64,000 bases of DNA from Bacillota bacterium. Lineage in GTDB: Bacteria > Bacillota > Clostridia > Oscillospirales > Acutalibacteraceae. This document shows positions 26,390 through 35,844 of this stretch, piece after piece. Below the pieces are notes generated by a model that was not told the DNA's origin, made no database searches, and was given only the letters and a program-made list of their open reading frames with translations. Numbering within the stretch: the first letter of the stretch is position 1; each line of letters starts with the position of its first letter. A program made the position numbers and the translations under genes. Location: assembly GCA_023417635.1 (NCBI GenBank), contig JAEZFF010000009.1:1-64000 (forward strand), read 5' to 3'.

Positions 26390-26938
26390 TCAGCCGCCGT
26401 AAACCTCCGGCTTCAGAATGCCGACATAAGGCAGGTTGCGGTATTTTTCCGCATAGTCAAGCCCATAGCCTACAATAAATTCGTCCGGAACAACTGTGCC
26501 AACATAATCGGCGCTGATGTCGACCGTGCGGCGGTCCGGCTTATCGAACAAGGTGCAGAGGCGGATGCTCTTCGGCGAACGCGCTTTCAGAATCTTCCAC
26601 AGGTAACTCAGGGTAAGGCCACTGTCAAGAATATCCTCAACAATGAGCACGTCCCAGTTTTTTAGGTCAAGGTCAAGGTCTTTAAGAATCTTGACAACGC
26701 CGGAAGTCTTTACGCCGTTGCCGTAACTGGAGACCGACATGAAATCGATGCTGCACGGAACGGTAATGGCACGCATAAGGTCTGCCATAAAAACGACAGA
26801 ACCTTTCAGGATGCTGACCATCAGCAGATTTTTTTCCTCATAATCATGGCTGATGCGCATACCCATTTTATGGACGATCTCGGAAAGTTGCTTTTCGCTG
26901 TAAAGGACCTCTAGAATGTCGTTATCCATGCTCTGCAC
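26390..26938 (-). CDS. hpt: Hypoxanthine phosphoribosyltransferase
   Basis: A 182-residue purine salvage enzyme converting hypoxanthine or guanine plus PRPP to IMP or GMP. The PRPP-binding signature is VLIVEDILDSGLTLSYL, and the flexible-loop segment SSYGNGVKTSG is present. The GTG at 26938 has GGAG 12 nt upstream; an ATG three codons later is possible. It lies 3 nt after the tilS stop, so it is co-transcribed. No purine riboswitch precedes it. Confidence 0.95.
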   Translation of the reverse strand: MQSMDNDILEVLYSEKQLSEIVHKMGMRISHDYEEKNLLMVSILKGSVVFMADLMRAITVPCSIDFMSVSSYGNGVKTSGVVKILKDLDLDLKNWDVLIVEDILDSGLTLSYLWKILKARSPKSIRLCTLFDKPDRRTVDISADYVGTVVPDEFIVGYGLDYAEKYRNLPYVGILKPEVYGG

Positions 26939-26941
26939 TGT

Positions 26942-28324
26942 TTATCTGCACTCCTTAATGATAATTTCAGCAATGTTTTCAGTGTCTTTCGAAACACAGG
27001 CTTCCTGAGAAACGCCAAAGCCTTCCACCCAGACAATGCTGCCTCCAAGCTCCAGCACTGCTGTTTTCCGCCGCTGTGGCAAAGGTGTTTTTGCTTCGTT
27101 AAACAATTTTTTCAGTGTCTTGCGTACACCGCGGTGTGCGGGCTCATAAGTATCGCCCGGGCGGCGGCTTCTTACAAAGCCACTGATATTAAGTATTGTA
27201 TCATAGTTGATGAAATTATTAAACAATATTTTATTAAATTTTCCCGCGCTTTTCATTTCTGGAAAATCCACGGGGCTTAGTTTCAGTACGCGCCCGTCAG
27301 GCAGGCGCGTACCTTCCTTGCAAAACGGCACACTCCATTCTTCGGGAAGCTCCGTCTGCGGCACCTCAACAGAAAAAGTATTGCCGCAGACACGGCAGCG
27401 TATTCCGCCCGCTGCCATAACGCCGCCGTGACCGGCTCGTATGGCCTTTTCCGCGGCCTGCAAGTGGCGAAATTCCAGTCTGGAAGAACCGTCGGCCTTC
27501 TGCACAGCAAGCGCAGCAGCTCGGTAAAGCACTGCAGTCGGTGCCTGCTGCAAAAGATCAAGCCGGTAACAGCCCTCGCAAATTTTTGCGCACTGAAGAA
27601 GCTTTTTCGCTTCCGCTGTAAAATAATCCTCATCGCAGCGGAGAATCTGCGTCATGCGGCAAACGGCGCTTTCAAACGCCGGATTAATTTCCCGAAAAAT
27701 GGGAACCGCATGCAGGCGGATTTTATTCCGGGCAAAATCATCGGAAAAATTGGTGCTGTCCGTCCGATACTGCAGCCCGTACCAGGCACAGTACTGCTCC
27801 ACTTCCTCGCGGGTAATCTCAATAAGCGGACGCACAATGTTTCCCCGAACGGGCGGAATGCCGCAAAGCCCTCTTTCCCCTGTACCTTTCGTAAGGTTCA
27901 TCAAAACCGTTTCGGCACTGTCAGAAAGGGTATGTGCCGTAGCAATCTTTCCACTGCCGCAAATGGAACGGAAAAAAGAATAGCGGACATCGCGCCCGCA
28001 CTCTTCGATTCCCTGCGATTTTTCTTCCGCGCGGCGGCGCACATCCGTATGCAGCACTTTCAGTGCAATCCCGCACTCTGCACAAAAAGAGCGTACAAAG
28101 GCTTCGTCTGCATCCGCCTCGGCACCTCTGAGGCCGTGGTTCACATGGGCAGCCGTCAGGTGAATGCCAAGCTGCCCGCTGTGCCGGTACAGGTAATGCG
28201 TCAGTGCCATAGAATCCGCGCCGCCGGAAAGGCCTGCAATGACCGTACAGCCTTGTGGAAACATGTTCCAACGAACAATAGCGCCTGCGATTTTTGCTTC
28301 AATTTCTGCAGGATCACTCTTCAC
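26942..28324 (-). CDS. tilS: tRNA(Ile)-lysidine synthetase
   Basis: An essential enzyme that adds lysine to C34 of the minor tRNA-Ile so it reads AUA. The N-type ATP pyrophosphatase P-loop is AGLSGGADSMALTHYL; a TilS substrate-binding region follows, then a C-terminal domain with SRRPGDTYEPAHRGVRKTLKKLFNE, typical of longer TilS forms. I chose GTG 28324 (VKSDPAEIEAK, 460 aa) because AGGAGG lies 9 nt upstream; it overlaps the dnaB stop by 11 nt. An upstream frame extension of 13 codons has no ribosome site. Confidence 0.94.
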   Translation of the reverse strand: MKSDPAEIEAKIAGAIVRWNMFPQGCTVIAGLSGGADSMALTHYLYRHSGQLGIHLTAAHVNHGLRGAEADADEAFVRSFCAECGIALKVLHTDVRRRAEEKSQGIEECGRDVRYSFFRSICGSGKIATAHTLSDSAETVLMNLTKGTGERGLCGIPPVRGNIVRPLIEITREEVEQYCAWYGLQYRTDSTNFSDDFARNKIRLHAVPIFREINPAFESAVCRMTQILRCDEDYFTAEAKKLLQCAKICEGCYRLDLLQQAPTAVLYRAAALAVQKADGSSRLEFRHLQAAEKAIRAGHGGVMAAGGIRCRVCGNTFSVEVPQTELPEEWSVPFCKEGTRLPDGRVLKLSPVDFPEMKSAGKFNKILFNNFINYDTILNISGFVRSRRPGDTYEPAHRGVRKTLKKLFNEAKTPLPQRRKTAVLELGGSIVWVEGFGVSQEACVSKDTENIAEIIIKECR

Positions 28325-29681
28325 GGCGGATAACCTCCTGCGCCGAAAAGCGCATATACTCACCCTGCCAGTGCATTGGAATCGTCTTGGTTTCGCCGTG
28401 GCGGTTCTTCGCTATAATACATTCGCTCTGGTTCTTGTCGCCGTCTTCGCCCGGAGCCTCGGTATCCTGGTAATAGTCATCCCGGTAAAGGAACAGGACG
28501 ATGTCGGCATCCTGCTCAATCGAGCCTGAATCACGCAGGTCAGAAAGAACCGGCCGATGATTGGTGCGCTTTTCGCTGTCACGCGCTAACTGCGACAGTG
28601 CCAGAACCGGAACATTCAGTTCTTTTGCCATGATTTTCAGGCTTCGGGTAATCTGTGAAATCTCCTGTACCCGGTTGTCAATGCGCATAGAAGAATTCAT
28701 TAACTGCAGGTAGTCAATTACCACAAGGTCAACGTCGCGCAGCCTGCGGAGTTTTGCCTTAATCTCCGGCACAGTGATGGTAGGGTTGTCGTCGAAATAA
28801 AGCTGAGTCTTCGAAAGAACGTCGCCCGCTTCAATCAGGCGCACCCATTCGTCTTCGTTCAGCTTTCCGGTGCGCAGTTTTGTTCCCTCAACCATCGCTT
28901 CCGTGGAAAGCAAGCGGGAAACAAGCTGCTCCTTACTCATTTCAAGAGAGAAGAATGCAACGCGCTTTTCCGCCTTTACGGCGGCGTGGCGTGCAATGTT
29001 CAGGGCAAAACTCGTTTTGCCCATGCCTGGGCGCGCGCCAAGAAGAATAAAGTCTGTGCGGTTCAGGCCTGTTATGGTGTCATCCAGTTCCTTAATGCCT
29101 GTTGGCACACCGCGGTACTGGTCCGCTTCAGGAGAATTCAGCTTATCCAAACGGTCAAATTCGTCAAGAATAATCTGGTCGATTTTTTCCAGCCCCTGCA
29201 TATTCTTCCCGCGCCGGATGTCGAAAATACGCTGCTCAGCCGAATCCAGTAAGGTTGAAGCGTCAGCTTCACCCGACGAGGCATCCTCGATAATATCGCG
29301 CGCCGTTGTAATCAATGTACGCACATCATATTTGTCGCGGACAATTTTTGCATAGGACTCTACATTGGAGATGGACGGAACAAGCTGCGCCAGCTGCAGC
29401 AGATAGGTTTTGCCTTCCGCTTCATCATAGCCAGCCGATTTTTTCAAGTTATCAAGCACAGTGACAAAGTCAATCGGCTTGCCGTCTGTAAACATCTGAA
29501 GCATCACAGCGTAAATACTGCTGTTGCTGGATAAATAAAAATAATCCTCACGCGGCAGGATCTCCGCCACACGGTCCATACAGGTAGAATCCAGCAGAAT
29601 AGCGCCCAGAACAGACTGCTCCGCTTCCAGGCTGAACGGCAGGTTCAGCCCATTGTAGCCTGCTGTTACCGAATCATCCAT
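28314..29681 (-). CDS. dnaB: Replicative DNA helicase DnaB
   Basis: A 455-residue hexameric fork helicase (DnaC in Bacillus naming). The N-terminal helical domain starts NLPFSLEAEQSVLGAILLD; Walker A is GARPGMGKTSFALNIA, Walker B VDLVVIDYLQLM, and the C-terminus has SGSIEQDADIVLFLYRD. It follows rplI by 30 nt, the rplI-dnaB order known in Firmicutes, and overlaps tilS by 11 nt. Confidence 0.97.
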   Translation of the reverse strand: MDDSVTAGYNGLNLPFSLEAEQSVLGAILLDSTCMDRVAEILPREDYFYLSSNSSIYAVMLQMFTDGKPIDFVTVLDNLKKSAGYDEAEGKTYLLQLAQLVPSISNVESYAKIVRDKYDVRTLITTARDIIEDASSGEADASTLLDSAEQRIFDIRRGKNMQGLEKIDQIILDEFDRLDKLNSPEADQYRGVPTGIKELDDTITGLNRTDFILLGARPGMGKTSFALNIARHAAVKAEKRVAFFSLEMSKEQLVSRLLSTEAMVEGTKLRTGKLNEDEWVRLIEAGDVLSKTQLYFDDNPTITVPEIKAKLRRLRDVDLVVIDYLQLMNSSMRIDNRVQEISQITRSLKIMAKELNVPVLALSQLARDSEKRTNHRPVLSDLRDSGSIEQDADIVLFLYRDDYYQDTEAPGEDGDKNQSECIIAKNRHGETKTIPMHWQGEYMRFSAQEVIRREE

Positions 29682-29711
29682 GCTGCTGTTCCTCCTGATT
29701 TTCTCTGCTGT

Positions 29712-30158
29712 TTATTCTTCTCCTACTGCAACATACAGTTTTGCGGAAACGCCGCTGTAAAGCTTCAGTTCACATTCATAAGTGCCAAACGCCTTAATTT
29801 CGTTTTTCAGCACAATTTTGCGCTTGTCAACATGAATCTGGAACGAGCGCTGCAGCCCTTCTGCGATTTCCTTCGAGGTAACGGAACCAAAGAGTTTACC
29901 TCCCTGCCCGCATTTAGCAGTAAGTTTCAGCGTTTTACCCTCGATGGATTTTGCAGTTTTGCGGGCTGCTTCGGTTTCCTGCTCAATATGATATTTTTTG
30001 GCTTCCGCAGCGCCTTTCAGCTCATTCAAAATCTGTGCGTTCGCCTCTTTGGCAAGGCCGCGCGGCATCAGATAATTCCTCGCATATCCATCACTTGCCT
30101 GAACCAGTTCACCCTTTTTACCGGTACCTTTCACATCTGCAAGCAATATAACTTTCAT
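29712..30158 (-). CDS. rplI: 50S ribosomal protein L9
   Basis: A 148-residue ribosomal protein with the N-terminal signature MKVILLADVKGTGKKGELVQASDGYARNYL-type fold (first 30 residues conserved), a long central helix (residues about 40-75) and a C-terminal rRNA-binding domain (GGKLFGSVTSKEIA). It follows gdpP by 17 nt; the gdpP-rplI-dnaB order is conserved in Firmicutes. The length is normal. Confidence 0.97.
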   Translation of the reverse strand: MKVILLADVKGTGKKGELVQASDGYARNYLMPRGLAKEANAQILNELKGAAEAKKYHIEQETEAARKTAKSIEGKTLKLTAKCGQGGKLFGSVTSKEIAEGLQRSFQIHVDKRKIVLKNEIKAFGTYECELKLYSGVSAKLYVAVGEE

Positions 30159-30175
30159 TGGTAAGCCTCCGTTTC

Positions 30176-32149
30176 TCAGCCCTTTGTGGGCTTCTTTGCG
30201 TTTTCTTTTACTTTTTTAATTGCAGCCGCCAGCTTTTCGGATGCCTCAGTTACAGTTACACCTTCCAGCTGAGCACCCGCCATGGTAAGATGCCCGCCCC
30301 CGCCAAGGTCCTCCATAATCAGCTGTACATTAACTTCCCCCAAGGAGCGCGCGGAAATATTTATCACTCCGCCAGCCGGGTAAATCACAAAGGAAGCCAA
30401 AACACCTTGTATGGAAAGAAGCTCATCCGCCGCCTGTGCCGCGGAAATGCGGATGTCCGAAAACTCGGAATCCGTGGAAGCTATCGCATATTTATCAATA
30501 ATCTGTGCGTTGGAAACGATGCGGTACTTTGCCTTGTAAGCGTCGATGGAATCGGAAAAGAGCTGCTTAACGCGCACAGTTTCTGCATCTTTTCTGCGCA
30601 GGTAAGCTGCAGCCTCGAAGGTACGGACTCCTGTTTTCAGCACAAAGTTCTTTGTGTCAAGCATAATGCCTGCCAGCAGGGCTTCCGCCTCTACTTCTGT
30701 CATGGTGCTGTCGCCGATATACTGAACCAGTTCCGTAACCATTTCGGAAGCAGAACTTGCAAACGGCTCGTGATAAAACACCAGCGCGTTCTCAATATGC
30801 CGCACCATCATACGGTGGTGGTCAATGACAATAACGTGTGAGACTTTCTTCAGGAGGTCTGGGCATTCAATGAAATCCGGTGAGTGCGTGTCAACAATCA
30901 CTAACGTTGTTTTCGGCATCACACGCATTGCGGCTTCCTGCGGCGTAATAAAAATGCGGTCGCCCGGGTACTTGGCTTCTACCAGCGAAATCAGCGGCAT
31001 AGCAAGCGTCTGCTCGCGGTTAACGACAATAAAGGCCGGTCTTTTTAAAACCTTTTCAGCTGCATTCCACATACCAACGGCCGCGCCGATACTGTCAAGA
31101 TCGGAATATTTATGCCCCATAATAAGGACATTGTCGCTTTTTTTAATATCATCTGAAATTGTGGCGGCAAAAACGCGTGTACGAACTTTATCACGCCGCT
31201 CCACACCTTTGGAAAGGCCGCCAAAGAACTCGTATGTATCGTTTCCCTGTTTTACCGCAACCTGGTCGCCGCCGCGGCCAAGCGCCATATCCAGAGCGCT
31301 GCGTGCCCAGCTTTCCGCTTCCTTCGGTGTTTTAGCCCCTCGGGAAATTCCGATGGAAACCGTCGCTGTAAAATGCTCGCCTGCGCGGATAGACCGAATG
31401 GTATCAAGGATTGGGAACCTCTGTTTCATTTCTTCACGCACATGCTGCTCGTCCGTAAAGATAATAAAACGCCCACTGCTCATTTTTTTCAAAAATCCGC
31501 CCATATTCTGAGCCCACTGAATCAGAGACTCCTCCACCTGTGAGGCAATCCGTGTGTCTTCACTTCCGCTGAAAAGCCTTGCAAGCTCTTCGCGATTGTC
31601 AAAGAAAGCCAGAATAATCGCCGGTTTTGTTTCGCGGTATTCCCGCTCAATTTCTTTATAGTATGTGTTGTCTACAAAATACAGCAGGCTTCCGGAAGTG
31701 GTTGAAATGCCATAAACGGTAAAACTGTGCTTTCCGACCGTAACATCAGCTCCGTTTAGACTCAGCAGCTGTGAAACGGTTCTCGGATAAATCAGCTTCT
31801 GAATACTGTAGCCGCGGCACTCTCGCCCTCCACTTACCGTATTCAGAAAAGCGTCATTAACCCAAATAATGTCATTGGCTGTGCCAACCAGAGCAACCGG
31901 AAGTGCAAACTTCTGCATACTCCGGTACTGGTCGCCTGTAAGCACCGTCTGGGCACTTTTCATCGCATTCTGCACATGGATGTGAAAGCGGGAAGTCGTT
32001 ATTGCCACCAAAACAATGGAAGCAGCGGCCAGCCCAATTTCAATCCAGAATACAGTTTTGTTCCAAGCCAAACACGGCAGGGCCATAAAAGCCATAACCG
32101 CCGAAAGGGCAAAGAACACAGGGGAAGCTACCCAAACTTTACGTTTCAC
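30176..32149 (-). CDS. gdpP: Cyclic-di-AMP phosphodiesterase GdpP (YybT)
   Basis: A 657-residue membrane phosphodiesterase that degrades c-di-AMP to pApA. In order: two N-terminal membrane helices (about residues 8-50), a PAS-like heme-binding region, a degenerate GGDEF domain (FTATVSIGISRGAKTPKEAE; the GGDEF itself is lost, as usual for GdpP), and a DHH/DHHA1 module with IMGHKYSDLDSIGAA, VDTHSP, VIDHHR and GGGGHLTMAGAQ. The metal ligands look intact. The GTG start has GGAGATATTGGC upstream, 30 nt after the RNase J gene. Confidence 0.96.
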   Translation of the reverse strand: MKRKVWVASPVFFALSAVMAFMALPCLAWNKTVFWIEIGLAAASIVLVAITTSRFHIHVQNAMKSAQTVLTGDQYRSMQKFALPVALVGTANDIIWVNDAFLNTVSGGRECRGYSIQKLIYPRTVSQLLSLNGADVTVGKHSFTVYGISTTSGSLLYFVDNTYYKEIEREYRETKPAIILAFFDNREELARLFSGSEDTRIASQVEESLIQWAQNMGGFLKKMSSGRFIIFTDEQHVREEMKQRFPILDTIRSIRAGEHFTATVSIGISRGAKTPKEAESWARSALDMALGRGGDQVAVKQGNDTYEFFGGLSKGVERRDKVRTRVFAATISDDIKKSDNVLIMGHKYSDLDSIGAAVGMWNAAEKVLKRPAFIVVNREQTLAMPLISLVEAKYPGDRIFITPQEAAMRVMPKTTLVIVDTHSPDFIECPDLLKKVSHVIVIDHHRMMVRHIENALVFYHEPFASSASEMVTELVQYIGDSTMTEVEAEALLAGIMLDTKNFVLKTGVRTFEAAAYLRRKDAETVRVKQLFSDSIDAYKAKYRIVSNAQIIDKYAIASTDSEFSDIRISAAQAADELLSIQGVLASFVIYPAGGVINISARSLGEVNVQLIMEDLGGGGHLTMAGAQLEGVTVTEASEKLAAAIKKVKENAKKPTKG

Positions 32150-32179
32150 GCCAATATCTCCTTAATGGAGCCCTGCAGC

Positions 32180-34204
32180 TCAAACCTCCATAATAATCGG
32201 CAAAACCATCGGGCTGCGCCGTGTCCGCTCATACAGCAGGCGGGAAAGGCCATCCTTGATTTTTGTTTTAATAGTGCCCCAGTCGTGAATTTTCTTTTCC
32301 GCACAGTCTTCGAGTATTTTCGTTACCAAATCGCGTGCGTCGTCAATGAGGGGTTCTGATTCGCGCACATAAACAAAGCCGCGGGATACAACATCCGGGC
32401 CGGAAATAATGTGGCCATCATCCGAGGAAATAGTGCAGACGGCAATAATAAGACCGTCTTCCGCAAGATGTTTGCGGTCACGCAGGACGATGCTGCCCAC
32501 ATCGCCAACGCCAAGACCGTCAACCAGCACACGGCCGGCCGGAACCGATGGAAGCTTCTTCATATAATCTTCATGCAGTTCAAGGCAGTCGCCGTTGTCA
32601 CCAATAAAAACATCTTTTGGCGATTTGCCGAGTTCATAGGCAATTTTCGCATTTTTCTGCAGATGTTTCTGCTCGCCGTGAACCGGAATAAAGTACTTTG
32701 GCTTTACGAGAGCCTGCAGCAGTTTGATTTCTTCGCGGCAGGCATGGCCGGAAACATGCACTTCATACATAGACTCGTAAACGACCTGGCAGCCGCGTTT
32801 CATCAGCTCGTCGATTACGTTGCCAATCGTCTTTTCATTGCCCGGAATCGGGCGCGCGGAAATAATGATGAAATCGCCGGGGCCAACTTCTACCTTGCGG
32901 TGGTCGGCAAACGCCATACGGGTCAGCGCACTCATCGGCTCGCCCTGACTGCCTGTTGTAATCAGAACAATCTTGTCTTTTGGGTAACGGTTAATCGTGT
33001 CAAGGTCAATCAAAACGCCCTTTGGCACGGTAAGGTAACCCATCTCAACACTAATGGTCATCACATTGACCATGCTGCGGCCGGAAAGTGCAACCTTACG
33101 CCCGTACTTCACTGCACAGTTGATAATCTGCTGCACGCGGCTTACATTGGAAGCGAACGTCGCTATGATAATGCGGCTGTTTTCAGCACGGCGGAAAAGC
33201 ATATCGAAGGAATTGTCCACCGTTGTTTCTGACTTGGTGTAACCTGCGCGCTCTGCATTGGTAGAGTCGCAGAACATGGCCAGAACGCCTTCTTTGCCAA
33301 GTTCGCCAAAACGCGCAAGGTCTATCATTTCGCCAAGGGTCGGCGTACAGTCAATTTTGAAGTCGCCGGTATGCACCAAGGTGCCCGCCGGTGAATGAAT
33401 TGCCAGTGCTACAGCATCCGGTACGGAATGGTTCACATGGATAAATTCAACATCCATGCAGCCAAGGCGAATGTGGTCGCCCGGACGCACGCTCACCGCA
33501 CGGACCTTGCCCGAAAGGCCGTGTTCCTTGAGCTTGCTGTCAACAAGAGCGAGAGTGAACTTTGTCCCGTAAATTGGAAACTTGAATTTTTTCAGAAGAT
33601 ATGGCAGAGCGCCGATGTGATCTTCGTGGCCATGTGTCAGAACAACGCCGCGGATTTTGTCCGCATTGCGCTCAACAAATGTGAAATCAGGAATGACCAT
33701 ATCAATACCGGGCATATCATCGTCCGGGAAAGACATACCACAGTCTACAATTATCATGTCATCCTGGCACTCAAAAAGGGTAAAGTTTTTGCCAATTTCA
33801 TTTAAGCCGCCCAGGAAATAGGCGCGGATAGCCGGCTTCTTAGAATTCTTCCTGACGCCGCGCTGGGAGCGCGTATTCTGCCGCTTCGGCAGATTCTGTG
33901 TCACCGGTACAGACTCGGCTGCAACGTTCTGCGTTTTTGGAGCAGGAAGCGGCTTCGCCGGCGAACGCTTTCTACGCACCGGACGCTTAGGTTCAGTGGA
34001 ATTTTTCTCCGTTTCCGTCTGAGCGGTCTTTTTCATTTCCGTTCTGCCGCGCTGACGGTTCTGGGGATGCGGCTGCTCACTGATGCGGCGCTTCGGTACC
34101 TCTACTTTCTGGTAAAGTCCCGCATGTACTGCACTTGCTGCCTCAGCCGACGTTTTAGCCTCGCTGCCGCGTTCCGCTGAAATATTTTGTTTTTTTTCTG
34201 TCAC
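32180..34204 (-). CDS. rnj: Ribonuclease J with long basic N-terminal extension
   Basis: A metallo-beta-lactamase/beta-CASP RNase with 5' exonuclease and endonuclease activity in mRNA decay. The zinc motif HGHEDH is at residues 191-196, followed by the beta-CASP domain (SGHACREE, PVHGEQKHL). At 674 aa it is about 120 residues longer than typical RNase J: residues 1-122 are low-complexity, rich in Lys, Arg, Pro, Gln and Thr, and probably disordered or RNA-binding. It starts at GTG 34204 behind GGAGGTTATTTT. Whether it is J1 or J2 cannot be decided. Confidence 0.94.
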   Translation of the reverse strand: MTEKKQNISAERGSEAKTSAEAASAVHAGLYQKVEVPKRRISEQPHPQNRQRGRTEMKKTAQTETEKNSTEPKRPVRRKRSPAKPLPAPKTQNVAAESVPVTQNLPKRQNTRSQRGVRKNSKKPAIRAYFLGGLNEIGKNFTLFECQDDMIIVDCGMSFPDDDMPGIDMVIPDFTFVERNADKIRGVVLTHGHEDHIGALPYLLKKFKFPIYGTKFTLALVDSKLKEHGLSGKVRAVSVRPGDHIRLGCMDVEFIHVNHSVPDAVALAIHSPAGTLVHTGDFKIDCTPTLGEMIDLARFGELGKEGVLAMFCDSTNAERAGYTKSETTVDNSFDMLFRRAENSRIIIATFASNVSRVQQIINCAVKYGRKVALSGRSMVNVMTISVEMGYLTVPKGVLIDLDTINRYPKDKIVLITTGSQGEPMSALTRMAFADHRKVEVGPGDFIIISARPIPGNEKTIGNVIDELMKRGCQVVYESMYEVHVSGHACREEIKLLQALVKPKYFIPVHGEQKHLQKNAKIAYELGKSPKDVFIGDNGDCLELHEDYMKKLPSVPAGRVLVDGLGVGDVGSIVLRDRKHLAEDGLIIAVCTISSDDGHIISGPDVVSRGFVYVRESEPLIDDARDLVTKILEDCAEKKIHDWGTIKTKIKDGLSRLLYERTRRSPMVLPIIMEV

Positions 34205-34502
34205 AAAATAACCTCCATTTTATTCCGGCTTTCCTCATTTTCCGCAGGCAAACGGGCCGAGCAAAAAAATCAAGCCATTATTTTTATAATGATACCTTTT
34301 GCACATATTATCGCGCAAAACGTAAACTACCTCATTGATTTCTGTTCATTTTTGCGAAATATAAACCGAACCAAACCAAATATATAATATATTACTCTGA
34401 AACACATCCTCTGTCAAGCATGGCAAGCTGTAACATAAGAGTATATTTAGCATATCCGGTATATTTTATAAGCATTATTTCACTTTTTACAAGCCTTATT
34501 TC
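34205..34502. other. AT-rich divergent intergenic region between rnj and rnhA
   Basis: No ORF with a credible start is seen. It holds the ribosome site of the RNase J gene on the minus strand, a candidate minus-strand promoter (TTGCGC, 18 nt, TATCAT, roughly 34315-34285) and, at its right end, the plus-strand rnhA promoter. RNase J genes often have long leaders, which could account for part of the length. No strong hairpin or riboswitch-like fold was recognised. Confidence 0.6.
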
Positions 34503-34530
34503 TTGCTTTCCCCCACAAGAATGGTATAAT
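34503..34530 (+). promoter_or_regulatory. Sigma-A promoter for rnhA
   Basis: TTGCTT (34503-34508), 16-nt spacer, TATAAT (34525-34530), about 44 nt before the ATG. Confidence 0.72.
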
Positions 34531-34573
34531 TAAAGTCACATTTTGCGCGTAGCGCTGGAAGCCGGAGGATAAA

Positions 34574-35014
34574 ATGAAACAAGTAGAAATCTACACAGAC
34601 GGCGCCTGCAGCGGAAACCCGGGGCCGGGCGGTTGGGGTGCCATCCTCCGCTATGGCGGCCGCGAAAAGAAAATCAGTGGCGGCTCACCTGACACGACCA
34701 ACAACCGCATGGAGCTAAGCGGTGTGATAGAAGCCCTGAAATGCCTGAAGGAGCCATGTGAAGTTGTTCTGACAAGCGACTCGCGCTATGTATGCGATGC
34801 CATAAACAAAGGCTGGGCCGAAAAATGGCAGAAGAACGGCTGGCGAAAATCCGACAAGAAACCCGCCTTGAACAGCGACCTCTGGCAGAGCCTGCTGGAT
34901 CTGCTGAAAGTTCACCGAGTAACGTTTCGCTGGATCAAGGGCCACGCGGGTTTTCCAGAAAATGAATGCTGTGACCGCATGGCTGTTGCGGAATCACAGA
35001 AATACAGAAAATAA
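34574..35014 (+). CDS. rnhA: Ribonuclease HI
   Basis: A 146-residue nuclease that cleaves the RNA strand of RNA-DNA hybrids. The catalytic acidic residues are in [15 protein letters not shown] (first Asp), [12 protein letters not shown] (Glu), LTSDSRYV (Asp) and the C-terminal NECCDRMA (Asp); the basic handle [19 protein letters not shown] is present, as in the E. coli type. GGAGG lies 5 nt upstream of the ATG. It has its own promoter and a downstream bidirectional terminator. Confidence 0.97.
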   Translation: MKQVEIYTDGACSGNPGPGGWGAILRYGGREKKISGGSPDTTNNRMELSGVIEALKCLKEPCEVVLTSDSRYVCDAINKGWAEKWQKNGWRKSDKKPALNSDLWQSLLDLLKVHRVTFRWIKGHAGFPENECCDRMAVAESQKYRK

Positions 35015-35016
35015 AA

Positions 35017-35061
35017 AGCTCCCCGGCATCGGAACCACTGCATTCCGTCGCCGGGGAACTT
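35017..35061 (+). terminator. Bidirectional terminator between rnhA and the NYN gene
   Basis: CTCCCCGGC pairs with GCCGGGGA, with an inner CGGAA/TTCCG stem, flanked by AAAAAG on the left and CTTTT on the right. It sits between two converging genes. Confidence 0.85.
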
Positions 35062-35070
35062 TTCTGTATT

Positions 35071-35820
35071 TCAGCGGTGATCTTTTTCTTTTACATACAT
35101 CAGCGAAGCGTGACCGTCATTCCCACGTGCGGAACGCAGGTCGAAAATCTTCAGGGACTTGATAAACGGAGTAAGTTTATGAAAGCCAAAATTCCGCACA
35201 TCGAAGTCCGGGTAACGCTTGGTGAGGATATTCCCAATATCGCCAAGGGAAGCCCAGCCGTCATCATCCGACGTTTCCTGCACAATGGTAAGGACGGTAT
35301 TCCGCACAGCATCAAGTGAAGTATGGTCCAGCCCGGAAAGGCTCTGCGCCGGAGCCGGGGCATGGTCATTTTCCGGAATGTCATTCCGCGCCAGCACCTC
35401 AAGGTACTTAAATTTGTTGCAGGCGGCAATAAACGGGTTCGGTGTCTTTTTCTCTCCCATACCGACTACAACCATACCGGATTCACGCAGGCGGGAAGCG
35501 AGGCGGGTAAAGTCGCTGTCGCTTGAAACGAGGCAGAACCCATCGACATTTCCGGAGTACAGAATATCCATCGCATCAATAATCATGGCAGAGTCGCTTG
35601 CGTTTTTTCCGGTTGTGTAGCTGTACTGCTGAATTGGTGTGATGGAATTGTCCAGCAGAACATTTTTCCAAGAAGTCATAATGGGCTTTGTCCAATCACC
35701 GTAAATTCTTTTGATGGTGGCTACACCATCGTTTGATATTTCATCCAGAATGAACTTGATATATTTCTCCGAAACATTTTCGGCGTCAATTAATACCGCA
35801 AACCGCTTTTCGTCTGTCAA
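35071..35820 (-). CDS. NYN (LabA-like PIN) domain protein with LOTUS/OST-HTH domain
   Basis: A 249-residue two-domain protein. The NYN/PIN-like nuclease domain (about residues 1-145) shows VLIDAENVSEKY, SDSAMIIDAMDILY and LVSSDSDFTRLASRLRE, supplying the conserved acidic cluster. The C-terminal part (about 170-245), ending in FGFHKLTPFIKSLKIFDL, fits an OST-HTH/LOTUS fold that binds RNA. A role as an RNase or RNA-directed factor is inferred from the family only. It starts at TTG 35820 with GGGAGGAAG upstream, 24 nt after the neighbouring sugar-dehydratase gene. Confidence 0.85.
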   Translation of the reverse strand: MTDEKRFAVLIDAENVSEKYIKFILDEISNDGVATIKRIYGDWTKPIMTSWKNVLLDNSITPIQQYSYTTGKNASDSAMIIDAMDILYSGNVDGFCLVSSDSDFTRLASRLRESGMVVVGMGEKKTPNPFIAACNKFKYLEVLARNDIPENDHAPAPAQSLSGLDHTSLDAVRNTVLTIVQETSDDDGWASLGDIGNILTKRYPDFDVRNFGFHKLTPFIKSLKIFDLRSARGNDGHASLMYVKEKDHR

Positions 35821-35844
35821 AAAGCATCTTCCTCCCTCAAATGG

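Noticed and set aside
27428..28333. A 301-codon plus-strand open frame
   Set aside because: Antisense to tilS, which has a clear PP-loop motif; no recognisable domain or ribosome site.
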